Of a stretch of 22,355 nucleotides of DNA, positions 1 through 6,957 are shown piece by piece. Both the position numbers and the translations under genes were made by a program. Under the pieces are notes generated by a model. It ran no database searches, was not told the DNA's origin, and saw only the letters and a list, made by a program, of their open reading frames with translations. Positions within the stretch are counted from its first letter, which is position 1. The number at the start of each line of letters is the position of its first letter. The DNA is taken from positions 1 to 22,355 of the forward strand of contig CAJUFO010000013.1 in the NCBI GenBank assembly GCA_910585615.1, read 5' to 3'. Origin of the DNA: an uncultured Acetatifactor sp. Lineage in GTDB: Bacteria > Bacillota > Clostridia > Lachnospirales > Lachnospiraceae.

Positions 1-68
1 CGCTTCGCCTCCACATCCATGAGATAAATGTTCGTGGTAAGCTCCTGTTTCTTTAAAATCCTGTACAT
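1..68 (-). CDS. N-terminus of NfnA/SudB-like FAD/NAD-binding subunit (partial)
   Basis: Only the first 22 codons lie in the window; they read MYRILKKQELTTNIYLMDVE followed by AK. This start closely resembles the N-terminus of the sulfide/dihydroorotate dehydrogenase-like FAD/NAD-binding proteins (small subunit of NADH-dependent ferredoxin:NADP oxidoreductase, NfnA, usually paired with a GltD-like large subunit). That family moves electrons between ferredoxin and pyridine nucleotides in the cytoplasm of anaerobes. The ATG is preceded by GAGGTGG at a usable distance. It lies 38 bp after the stop of the zinc-ribbon protein gene and so is probably the last visible member of the ftsK-fhs transcription unit. 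The family call rests on a short peptide and on memory of the family, not on a domain search. Confidence 0.6.
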   Translation of the reverse strand, partial: MYRILKKQELTTNIYLMDVEAK

Positions 69-106
69 AATCCACCTCTCTGTCCCTCTCTTGAGGAACC
101 TTTCTT

Positions 107-1579
107 TTACTCGCTTATCTCCAGCCCAATCAGATTCAGCCGCCCTCTGTCGTCCCTCTGGAGTTTAAAACGTTCTCCCGAATAGATATTTACGGCGAAG
201 TCGTTGCCTGTCCTGGTGGCATTGCCGTCAGCCGTACGATAGTACTCGGCTATCACGTAGAAATCGCCGACCTTGTTGATGTTCGCCACATACAGATATA
301 TGTATTGGTAGGAATCCCCGCTCTCGTCAAAATGGCCGTCATAATCAAATATTTTCTCAATCATGAAACAATACTCCACCACCGAAGCCACCGCTTGCTC
401 GGGAGTGAACGTAGTATTCAGGACGAGATTATAGTCTCTCTGCGCAACCGAGCCTGTCACCCCGTCCACAATCCGCACAAACTTAAAGGTGGATTTGCCC
501 AGAGGCATAGGAATCGGCCCCGTATAGACCGCGGAGGTGTAAGTGGGATCGGTACCGTCCATGGTATAATATACATCCTCGTCCCCGTCCAGGACCTCTA
601 TCATCATGGGAGCCGAATACTCTCCGCTAAGGGCGCTGATCTCCGGCGCGAAAATCTCATTGTACTCGATATGGTATTCCTTTGAGACCACATCGCTGAC
701 GATTCCATTGTCATTCACAAAGCACGCCCTGATTATATGAGTGCCATTCTCCAGTATAATGGGTGCGGTATACTCGGTGCTCTCCTCCGTAGGCTCGCTG
801 CCATCGGTGGTGTAGTAAATCCTGCCGGAGCCGGAAGCCGTCAGCTTCAGCGGCTGGATACTGGTATAGTACCCCTCATTTACGCTGAATGCCGGTACAT
901 CCGCCACATAGCTGGGGTAGGCGGCTATCAGATTCTCATTGCCGCTCGCCAGCAGTAGCGCATTGACGGTCTGATAATCTTCCCTTTCCCGATATATAGC
1001 AATCAGTTTACCGTATGCCCCCTCTAGCTGCTCCGCCGTGGCGTTCTTATTGTTGATGATTTCCCGCAGGAGATACTCGTACTCCACCTTATTATTTTTC
1101 AACAGATAAATATCCGCAAGTTCAAACAGCAGCTCTACATTGGCGCTGTCCAGCTCCATAGCCCGGTTATAGCAGGTGATGGCCTCATCATACTTCCCCA
1201 CCTCCACATACTGCTCAGCCCTGTTCAGCTGGTACTCCTCGGAATAGGAGCTGTAGATATGCCATGCGGCGCCTCCGGCGGCCAGAAACAGGAGGAACAC
1301 CAGCGCCAGCAGCACCTTGGGCCAGATTCTCTTCCTCCGCACAGGCTCCTCCTGCCAATCCCCCTCATCCTCCGGCTCCTCAAAGTCTTCAAGCTCCTCA
1401 AATCCTTTCGGCTCTTCCTCTGCCTCATCCTCCATGTCCCCGTGAAGCTCTTCGAGGATGTCCTGGATGGTCTGCTCCAGCTCAGGCTCGAAATCAGGTA
1501 CGATGTGGATGTCCTCACCGCAATGCTCGCAGTATAGCTTCCCCTCGGCCATTTCCTCTCCACAATTGGGACATTTCAT
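107..1579 (-). CDS. Zinc-ribbon, single-TM protein with TPR and two chitobiase-C-like domains
   Basis: This 490-residue protein has no function I can name. Residues 1-20 form a zinc ribbon (CPNC at 3-6, CEHC at 17-20), followed by a very acidic linker (about 28-80), a positively charged stretch RRKR and one membrane helix (about 86-108). Outside the membrane, about 116-200 contains TPR-like helices. Two beta domains follow, at about 228-305 and 310-385, with the YYTTDGSEPT and YYTMDGTDPT motifs typical of the chitobiase/beta-hexosaminidase C-terminal (Fn3-like) domain. About 100 uncharacterised residues end the protein. The charge pattern predicts the zinc ribbon inside and the repeats outside. 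The start is supported by GAGG upstream and lies 17 bp after the fhs stop, so the two are likely co-transcribed. A sensor or scaffold linking cytoplasm and wall is a guess. Confidence 0.85.
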   Translation of the reverse strand: MKCPNCGEEMAEGKLYCEHCGEDIHIVPDFEPELEQTIQDILEELHGDMEDEAEEEPKGFEELEDFEEPEDEGDWQEEPVRRKRIWPKVLLALVFLLFLAAGGAAWHIYSSYSEEYQLNRAEQYVEVGKYDEAITCYNRAMELDSANVELLFELADIYLLKNNKVEYEYLLREIINNKNATAEQLEGAYGKLIAIYREREDYQTVNALLLASGNENLIAAYPSYVADVPAFSVNEGYYTSIQPLKLTASGSGRIYYTTDGSEPTEESTEYTAPIILENGTHIIRACFVNDNGIVSDVVSKEYHIEYNEIFAPEISALSGEYSAPMMIEVLDGDEDVYYTMDGTDPTYTSAVYTGPIPMPLGKSTFKFVRIVDGVTGSVAQRDYNLVLNTTFTPEQAVASVVEYCFMIEKIFDYDGHFDESGDSYQYIYLYVANINKVGDFYVIAEYYRTADGNATRTGNDFAVNIYSGERFKLQRDDRGRLNLIGLEISE

Positions 1580-1596
1580 ATCTTTCTTACCTCGAT

Positions 1597-3267
1597 TCAG
1601 AACAGACCGGTGATCACGCCGTCATCATTGACATCAATCCCAAAGGCGGAAGGCTTTTTCGACAAGCCGGGCATGGTCATCACATCCCCTGTCAGCGCCA
1701 CCACGAACCCTGCTCCGGCAGACACATACACCTCCCTGACCATCATCTCAAAATCCCTGGGACGCCCCAGCCGCTTCGGGTCGTCCGAGAGGGAATACTG
1801 GTTCTTCGCCATGCACACAGGCAGCTTTCCGAATCCCAGCTCCGTCAGTATGCGCAGCTGCCGTTTCGCCGCCGCGGAAAAGCTGACGCTGCCCGCGCCA
1901 TAGATTTCCCGGGACACAGTCCGTATCTTGTCCTCCAGGGACAGGTCGTCTCCATACAGAGGGCTGAAAGCGCTTTTCTTTGTCTCCAATGTCTCCAGCA
2001 CTTTCTCTGCCAGTTCGATGCCGCCTTCTCCGCCCTGGGCCCACACCCGGGACAGAGCGAACTCGCATTGCCGCTCCTCGCAGAAGTTCCGGACGAAATC
2101 GATTTCCGCCTGGGTATCGGTCACAAAGGAATTCAGCGTCACCACCACAGGCACGCCGTATTTATGCAGATTTTCGATGTGCTTCTCCAGGTTCTCGATG
2201 CCCCTGCCCAGCGCGTCCAAATCCTCCTGGCCCAAATCCTCTTTCTTCCTACCGCCATTATACTTCAAAGCGCGGACAGTTGCAACAAGCACTACGGCAT
2301 CCGGCTTCAAATCCGCGATCCGGCATTTGATGTCGAAGAATTTCTCCGCACCCAGATCCGCGCCGAAGCCCGCCTCCGTGATGCAGTAGTCCGCCATTTT
2401 CAGGGCCGCTCTGGTGGCCCGCACGGAATTGCACCCATGGGCGATGTTGGCGAAGGGCCCGCCGTGCACCAGCACCGGCGTATGCTCCAGGGTCTGGATC
2501 AGATTGGGCTTCATGGCATCCCGCAGCAGAGCCGCCATGGCTCCCACTGCCTGCAGGTCACCGGCTGTCACCGGCTTCCCGTCACAGTTGTACGCCACGA
2601 TGATCCTGGACAGCCTCTCCTTCAGATCCTTCATATCCTCGGCCAGGCACAGAATCGCCATAATCTCGCTGGCCACGGTGATGACGAAGTGGTCTTCCCT
2701 CACGAATCCGTCCGCCTTGCTGCCGAGTCCCACCACGATATTGCGCAGCACCCTGTCGTTCATATCCATACAGCGTTTCCAGACGATCTGCCTGCTGTCG
2801 ATTCCAAGCTCATTCCCCTGCTGGATATGGTTGTCCAAAAGCGCCGCCAGCAGGTTGTTGGCGGAAGTGATGGCATGGAAATCCCCCGTAAAGTGGAGAT
2901 TCAGCTCCTCCATGGGGACGACCTGGGCGTATCCCCCTCCCGCGGCGCCGCCCTTGATGCCAAAGCAGGGCCCCAGGGAGGGCTCCCGCAGCGCCACTAC
3001 CGCCTTTTTCCCAAGCTTTCCGAAAGCCTGGCCCAGGCCTACGCTGGTGGTGGTCTTGCCCTCTCCCGCCGGAGTGGGGTTGATGGCGGTCACAAGAATC
3101 AGCCTTCCGTCCGGCCTCTGCTTCAGGCTGTCCAGATACTCTTCCGAGAGCTTTGCCTTGTACTTGCCGTAGAGCTCCAGGTCATCCTCCCGGATTCCCA
3201 GCGTCTCCGCCACTTTGCCAATGGGCTCCATTACCGCTTCCTGCGCAATCTGCAAATCTGTCTTCAT
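1597..3267 (-). CDS. fhs: Formate--tetrahydrofolate ligase
   Basis: The enzyme joins formate to tetrahydrofolate using ATP, giving 10-formyl-THF for purine and formyl-Met synthesis; in acetogens it also serves the methyl branch of the Wood-Ljungdahl pathway. The nucleotide-binding loop TPAGEGKT is at residues 65-72 and the family signature GIKGGAAGGGYAQV follows. I chose the ATG at 3267 (MKTDLQIAQEA) because AAGGGAGAG precedes it and it gives 556 residues, the usual family length. An in-frame start 45 bp further upstream lacks this support. The gene follows ftsK after a 212-bp spacer filled mostly by 20-bp tandem repeats and precedes the zinc-ribbon gene by 17 bp. All expected motifs appear intact. 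Confidence 0.97.
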   Translation of the reverse strand: MKTDLQIAQEAVMEPIGKVAETLGIREDDLELYGKYKAKLSEEYLDSLKQRPDGRLILVTAINPTPAGEGKTTTSVGLGQAFGKLGKKAVVALREPSLGPCFGIKGGAAGGGYAQVVPMEELNLHFTGDFHAITSANNLLAALLDNHIQQGNELGIDSRQIVWKRCMDMNDRVLRNIVVGLGSKADGFVREDHFVITVASEIMAILCLAEDMKDLKERLSRIIVAYNCDGKPVTAGDLQAVGAMAALLRDAMKPNLIQTLEHTPVLVHGGPFANIAHGCNSVRATRAALKMADYCITEAGFGADLGAEKFFDIKCRIADLKPDAVVLVATVRALKYNGGRKKEDLGQEDLDALGRGIENLEKHIENLHKYGVPVVVTLNSFVTDTQAEIDFVRNFCEERQCEFALSRVWAQGGEGGIELAEKVLETLETKKSAFSPLYGDDLSLEDKIRTVSREIYGAGSVSFSAAAKRQLRILTELGFGKLPVCMAKNQYSLSDDPKRLGRPRDFEMMVREVYVSAGAGFVVALTGDVMTMPGLSKKPSAFGIDVNDDGVITGLF

Positions 3268-3295
3268 GCTTCTCTCCCTTTTCTGCTTCCTATTC

Positions 3296-3309
3296 CTGAT
3301 ATATATCAG
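3296..3309. promoter_or_regulatory. Perfect 14-bp palindrome upstream of fhs
   Basis: CTGATATATATCAG is self-complementary and lies 28 bp before the fhs ATG, next to the degenerate end of the repeat array. It could be an operator, or its TATATA core could act as a -10 box, but I see no good -35 at the right distance. Confidence 0.4.
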
Positions 3310-3480
3310 CACTTTCAGCTACATGCCGGCCCTTCCGGCTATATGCCACTCCCTCCGGCTATATGCCGGCCCTTCCGGCTATATGCCGGCCCTTTCGGCT
3401 ACATGCCGGCCCTTTCGGCTACATGCCGGCCCTTTCGGCTACATGCCGGCCCTTTCGGCTATATGCCGGCCCTTTCGGCT
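3301..3480. repeat. 20-bp tandem repeat array, eight copies plus one decayed copy
   Basis: From 3321 to 3480 the sequence is eight head-to-tail 20-mers of the form AYATGCCGGCCCTTYCGGCT. The copies at 3401, 3421 and 3441 are identical, the copy at 3341 is divergent, and a decayed copy occupies 3301-3320. Each unit contains an inverted repeat, GCCGG-CCCTT-CCGGC, which in the TTCGGC variant keeps pairing on the plus-strand sequence by a G-T wobble. The array starts exactly at the ftsK stop codon (TAG at 3479-3481) and ends 53 bp (33 bp counting the decayed copy) from the fhs ATG, so it fills the ftsK-fhs spacer. There are no unique spacers, so it is not a CRISPR. The period is not a multiple of three and no gene is encoded. 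Confidence 0.95.
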
Positions 3481-6400
3481 ATGCTATCTCCTCCAGCATC
3501 TGGTCGAACTGCTCGGGGCTCATCAGTATCTTCCTGGGCTTCGTGCCTTCCTCTTCTCCCACCACGCCGTACTGGCACAGTTGGTCCATGATCCTGGCCG
3601 CTCTGTTGAAACCAATCTGAAGCGCCCTCTGGAGCATGCCGATGGATGCCTTGTCCTTGTCTATGATCAGACGTCCTGCCCGCTCGAACAGCTCGTCCAC
3701 ATCGCTGCCGCCGGAGGCCCTGCCGTCTCCCGAGGAGCTTCCCATATTGGCGATTCTCTCCTCGATGTCCTCCTCATAGGTATTGCCCAGCGTCTGGTTC
3801 TTCCAGAAATCAACTACATCCGAGACCTCCTGGTCGGACACGAAAGCGCCTTGTACCCGGGCCGGCTTCGCATAGCCCTGAGGGTAGAACAGCATGTCGC
3901 CCTTCCCCAGAAGCTTCTCGGCGCCCACCATGTCCAGGATGGTCCGGGAATCCACGCCGCTGGACACGGAAAAGGCCGCCCGGCTGGGCATGTTCGCCTT
4001 GATCAGGCCCGTGATGACGTCCACGCTGGGACGCTGCGTCGCGATAATCAGATGGATGCCGCAGGCCCTGGCCAGCTGGGCCAGACGGCAGATGGACTCC
4101 TCCACCTCCCCGGGGCACACCATCATCAGATCCGCCAGCTCGTCCACAATGATGACAATCTGGGGCAGCACGGCGGGAGCGCTCTCGTCTCCTCTGTCCT
4201 GCATGGCTTCCACCTTTTTGTTGTATCCCTTCAAATCCCGTACATTGTATTCCGCGAACTTCCGGTATCTGTCCTCCATCTCCGCCACGCCCCATTTCAG
4301 GGCGGCCGACGCCTTCTTCGGATCCGTCACCACGGGAACCAGCAGATGGGGGATGCCGTTGTAGATGCTCAGCTCCACCACCTTGGGATCCACCATGATC
4401 AGCTTCACCTCGTCCGGCTTGGCCTTGTAGAGGATACTGATAATCAGGGTATTGATGCACACGGACTTACCGGAGCCGGTGGCCCCCGCAATCAGCATAT
4501 GGGGCATCTTGGCAATGTCGGATACCACTGTCTGCCCTCCGATGTCCTTGCCCACGGCAAAGGCGATTTTGGAGGGGAATTCCCGGAATTCTTTGCTTTC
4601 CAGGAGGTCGCGCAGGGCTACCGCCATGGTCTCCTTGTTGGGTACCTCGATGCCGATGGCCGCTTTTCCGGGGATAGGGGCTTCAATCCTGATGTCCGTG
4701 GCCGCCAGATGCATCTTGATGTCGTCCGACAGGCCTACGATTTTGGAGACCTTCACCCCCTGCTCCGGCTGCAGCTCATAGCGGGTCACGCTGGGGCCCT
4801 GGCTGATATCCGTAATCGTCACTTTGACCCCAAAGGTGCCAAGGGTCTGCTGTAAGCGCATGGCCGTCTCCCGCAGTTCCCTGGCGGAATCCCCTGTGGC
4901 CTCCTTGCCCTTTAGCAACAGGGAAAGGGGCGGGAGCATGTATTTCTTCGGCGCCGGCCTGGCTGCTCCGGAACCGCTCTGCTGCCTGGCCTCCTGGCTG
5001 CCCTGACCGTTTCCGGCAGCGGAGGGCAGGACGGGCCTGGCAGCGGAGGGCTGATGGGACGCGGCAGGCTCCGGGGCGTTCTGCCTGAAATCGCTCTGCT
5101 CCGGCTCCGTATCTGTCGGCTCTGTCCCCATTGACGCTGCCCCCGTCTGGTCTGCGGGCCTCTCTCCGTTCCCGCTGTGGGAATCTGACATATACGCCGA
5201 TTCCTGACCTACCATGGATTCCCCGGAATGCATTTCTTCCGGTTCTCCCATGGAATGTACTTCGTCCATGGGCTGCACCTCTTCCATGGGCTGCACCTCT
5301 TCTATGGAATGCCTCTCTTCCATGGAATGCACCTCTTCCATGGAATGCACCCTTTCCATGGGATACCTTTCCCCTGCAGAATCCTCCTTTTCAATAGAAG
5401 GAACACTGGAAGAAACGATTTCCGCTTCCTCCGGTTCCTGGTTCACCGTCACCTGATGGATGCCGCGAATCGGAATCTTCTCAAAGTCGAATTCCGGTTC
5501 CGGATTCGCCTCCGCCGTTTCTATAGGCTCTGCCTTATAAGTCTCCTGCACGGGCGCTTCCGCCCCTGCCTCTTCCTCGGACAGGATGATTTCATGGATG
5601 TCATCCCGGCGCGAGGCGTGCTCCTCCGGCTTGGGCAGCGCCGTGTCAAGCATGACGCCCGACACCTTCCGCTCCATCCGCAGAATCTTCTCGTTCTCCT
5701 TCTCCTCCGCTTTCAGCCTGCGCTCTTCCACCTTCCGGGCCTTGCGCCGATTCTGCTCCTGTCTGCGAATCCTGCTCTCCTCCCTGCGCCGCTGGGCGTT
5801 TTCCTCCTGCTCCTGCCTGCGCAGTTCGGCGTTCTCCTCCTGCTCCTGCCTGCGCAGCTGCGCCTGCTCCCTCCGCCTGGCGGCGTCCTCCCTGGACAGC
5901 TCCCGCACCCGGCTGCCGCCCTTCTTTACGCTGGCCAGCAGCGATTTCTCCGTCAGCAGTATCAGGCTTACCACGCTGCAGAGCACCACCACCAGCACCG
6001 TGCCAATCGTCTCCAGATATTGCTGCAGCAGGAAGCTGATGCTCCCGGCCAGGATGCCGCCTCCCGACTTCTGCTCCCTACAGCCCTCGTACAGCAGCTT
6101 GACATCATACTTCTCCATGCCGCCCGTCTGTCCCGCCGCCAGATCGCAGACGATTCCCGCCATCACGAAGAGCACCACGCCTGCCATCAGCTTTCGGGCA
6201 GCGTTGGCGTTCCCCTCATTGGCGAAATAGAACGCCACCGCCAAGAACAGCAGCATCGGCACCACATACGCAGTCAGCCCGAACACGCCGAACAGGACGC
6301 CGCTGACCGCGTCTCCGATAGGCCCTATGATGCCGAAATTGCAGCAGAACAGGAACACCATGGCGGCGAACAGGACTATCAGCCCTATCTCATGGAACAG

Positions 6401-6517
6401 GGCGCTGTCCTGGGCCGCCTGGGCCTTGGTCTTTTTCCTCTGGGCAGAAGTCCTTTTTCTGCTCTGGGTAGTCTTTTTATTTGAAGATGCTGTTTTTCTT
6501 CCATTGGAAGCCGCCAT
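3479..6517 (-). CDS. ftsK: DNA translocase FtsK/SpoIIIE family
   Basis: A 1012-residue membrane-anchored motor that pumps DNA through the division or sporulation septum. The N-terminus is basic, then about four membrane helices span residues 45-175. A long cytoplasmic linker follows: an Arg/Glu-rich coiled coil (about 190-275), an acidic stretch with a six-residue repeat array (387-422), and a low-complexity Ser/Gly/Pro part. The RecA-like motor has Walker A GATGSGKS at about 677-684 and a Walker B-like VIIVDELADL; the last 60 residues form the winged-helix gamma domain that reads KOPS/SRS-type sites. It is longer than Bacillus SpoIIIE (about 790) because of the linker. GAGG precedes the ATG at 6517. 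In Bacillus the equivalent gene lies beside tepA; here an AraC/DUF4091 pair intervenes. Confidence 0.96.
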   Translation of the reverse strand: MAASNGRKTASSNKKTTQSRKRTSAQRKKTKAQAAQDSALFHEIGLIVLFAAMVFLFCCNFGIIGPIGDAVSGVLFGVFGLTAYVVPMLLFLAVAFYFANEGNANAARKLMAGVVLFVMAGIVCDLAAGQTGGMEKYDVKLLYEGCREQKSGGGILAGSISFLLQQYLETIGTVLVVVLCSVVSLILLTEKSLLASVKKGGSRVRELSREDAARRREQAQLRRQEQEENAELRRQEQEENAQRRREESRIRRQEQNRRKARKVEERRLKAEEKENEKILRMERKVSGVMLDTALPKPEEHASRRDDIHEIILSEEEAGAEAPVQETYKAEPIETAEANPEPEFDFEKIPIRGIHQVTVNQEPEEAEIVSSSVPSIEKEDSAGERYPMERVHSMEEVHSMEERHSIEEVQPMEEVQPMDEVHSMGEPEEMHSGESMVGQESAYMSDSHSGNGERPADQTGAASMGTEPTDTEPEQSDFRQNAPEPAASHQPSAARPVLPSAAGNGQGSQEARQQSGSGAARPAPKKYMLPPLSLLLKGKEATGDSARELRETAMRLQQTLGTFGVKVTITDISQGPSVTRYELQPEQGVKVSKIVGLSDDIKMHLAATDIRIEAPIPGKAAIGIEVPNKETMAVALRDLLESKEFREFPSKIAFAVGKDIGGQTVVSDIAKMPHMLIAGATGSGKSVCINTLIISILYKAKPDEVKLIMVDPKVVELSIYNGIPHLLVPVVTDPKKASAALKWGVAEMEDRYRKFAEYNVRDLKGYNKKVEAMQDRGDESAPAVLPQIVIIVDELADLMMVCPGEVEESICRLAQLARACGIHLIIATQRPSVDVITGLIKANMPSRAAFSVSSGVDSRTILDMVGAEKLLGKGDMLFYPQGYAKPARVQGAFVSDQEVSDVVDFWKNQTLGNTYEEDIEERIANMGSSSGDGRASGGSDVDELFERAGRLIIDKDKASIGMLQRALQIGFNRAARIMDQLCQYGVVGEEEGTKPRKILMSPEQFDQMLEEIA
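5252..5359 (-). repeat. 18-bp (six-residue) tandem repeat inside ftsK
   Basis: Six in-frame units encode MERVHS, MEEVHS, MEERHS, IEEVQP, MEEVQP and MDEVHS at FtsK residues 387-422. The next residues (MGEPEEMHS) look like a further decayed copy. The units lie in the flexible linker between membrane domain and motor, where length changes should be tolerated. Confidence 0.95.
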
Positions 6518-6558
6518 CTATATCAACCTCGCTTGTCTTTATTCCCGCAAGCAATGAG

Positions 6559-6745
6559 CCAATCGGCCGTGCTTGCACGGCCAGTTGGCGAATGCCGCGA
6601 GGGTCAAATACCAAAGTGTCCGAAGGACACTTTTTGTCTGAAGGACACTTTCTGTCCGAAGGACACTTTCTGCCCTGCAGCGGGGTATTTGATTCCCTGA
6701 CATGCCTGCCGCAGCAGACACTGTTCGGCGCATATGGAGCCGAAT
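6559..6745. repeat. Structured intergenic element with hairpins and an 18-bp trimer
   Basis: The ftsK upstream region holds nested symmetry. First, GGCCGTGC-TT-GCACGGCC (6565-6582) is a perfect 8-bp inverted repeat extended by CCAAT/GTTGG (6559-6588). Second, TCAAATACC (6604-6612) pairs perfectly with GGTATTTGA (6684-6692). That pair encloses three tandem 18-mers, TGTCYGAAGGACACTTTY (6617-6670), each folding as GTGTCC-GAA-GGACAC or a close variant. Third, TTCGGC/GCCGAA (6724-6744) forms another stem. The 440 bp between ftsK and the next gene contain no convincing gene; a 78-codon minus-strand frame here is only the repeat read through. It resembles a dispersed intergenic repeat of the REP/MITE kind, which one copy cannot prove. 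Confidence 0.7.
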
Positions 6746-6867
6746 CCCGGCCGCAATGCCCCTACGGGTCAACATTATATCATCTTTGCCTCAACTTGTC
6801 ATTAATTATTTCATTTCGAAGACACATATATAGTCTTTTGGCGTATCTGCTGCCATGGTCAGGCACG

Positions 6868-6903
6868 AAAAAACTGCGCCATGGCAGCCAGCCCACAGCG
6901 CAG
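6868..6903 (-). terminator. Rho-independent terminator after the DUF4091 gene
   Basis: Read on the minus strand, CTGCGCTGTGG pairs with CCATGGCGCAG (11 bp including two G-U wobbles) around an 8-nt loop and is followed by TTTTTT. It lies 55-90 bp after the DUF4091 stop and separates that gene from ftsK. Confidence 0.85.
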
Positions 6904-6957
6904 ATTCTTTCTTTTCATAACTTTTCTTAAGGAAATTGAAGGACAGGAGGCCGTCCG

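Noticed and set aside
3301..3480. CRISPR array
   Set aside because: Repeats are directly contiguous without unique spacers and no cas gene is near.
1264..3591. Long plus-strand open frame of 775 codons opposite fhs and the zinc-ribbon gene
   Set aside because: It lies antisense to clearly real genes with intact motifs and its product is Pro/His/Arg/Leu-rich without any family feature, typical of antisense frames in GC-rich DNA.
3215..4855. Plus-strand frame of 546 codons opposite the 3' end of ftsK and the 5' end of fhs
   Set aside because: Antisense to ftsK and reading the 20-bp repeats as a YMPALSATCRPFRL-like periodic peptide; no ribosome site or domain.
6539..6775. 78-codon minus-strand gene upstream of ftsK
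   Set aside because: It is the structured repeat element read in one frame (SVLRTE/SVLQTK/SVLRTL periodicity) and has no good ribosome site; I treat it as non-coding although similar frames may be annotated elsewhere as hypothetical.
6849..6888. GCTGCCATGG/CCATGGCAGC 10-bp inverted repeat as an anti-terminator
   Set aside because: Its second arm on the minus transcript lies downstream of the terminator T-run, so it can form only in read-through RNA and cannot decide termination in the usual way.
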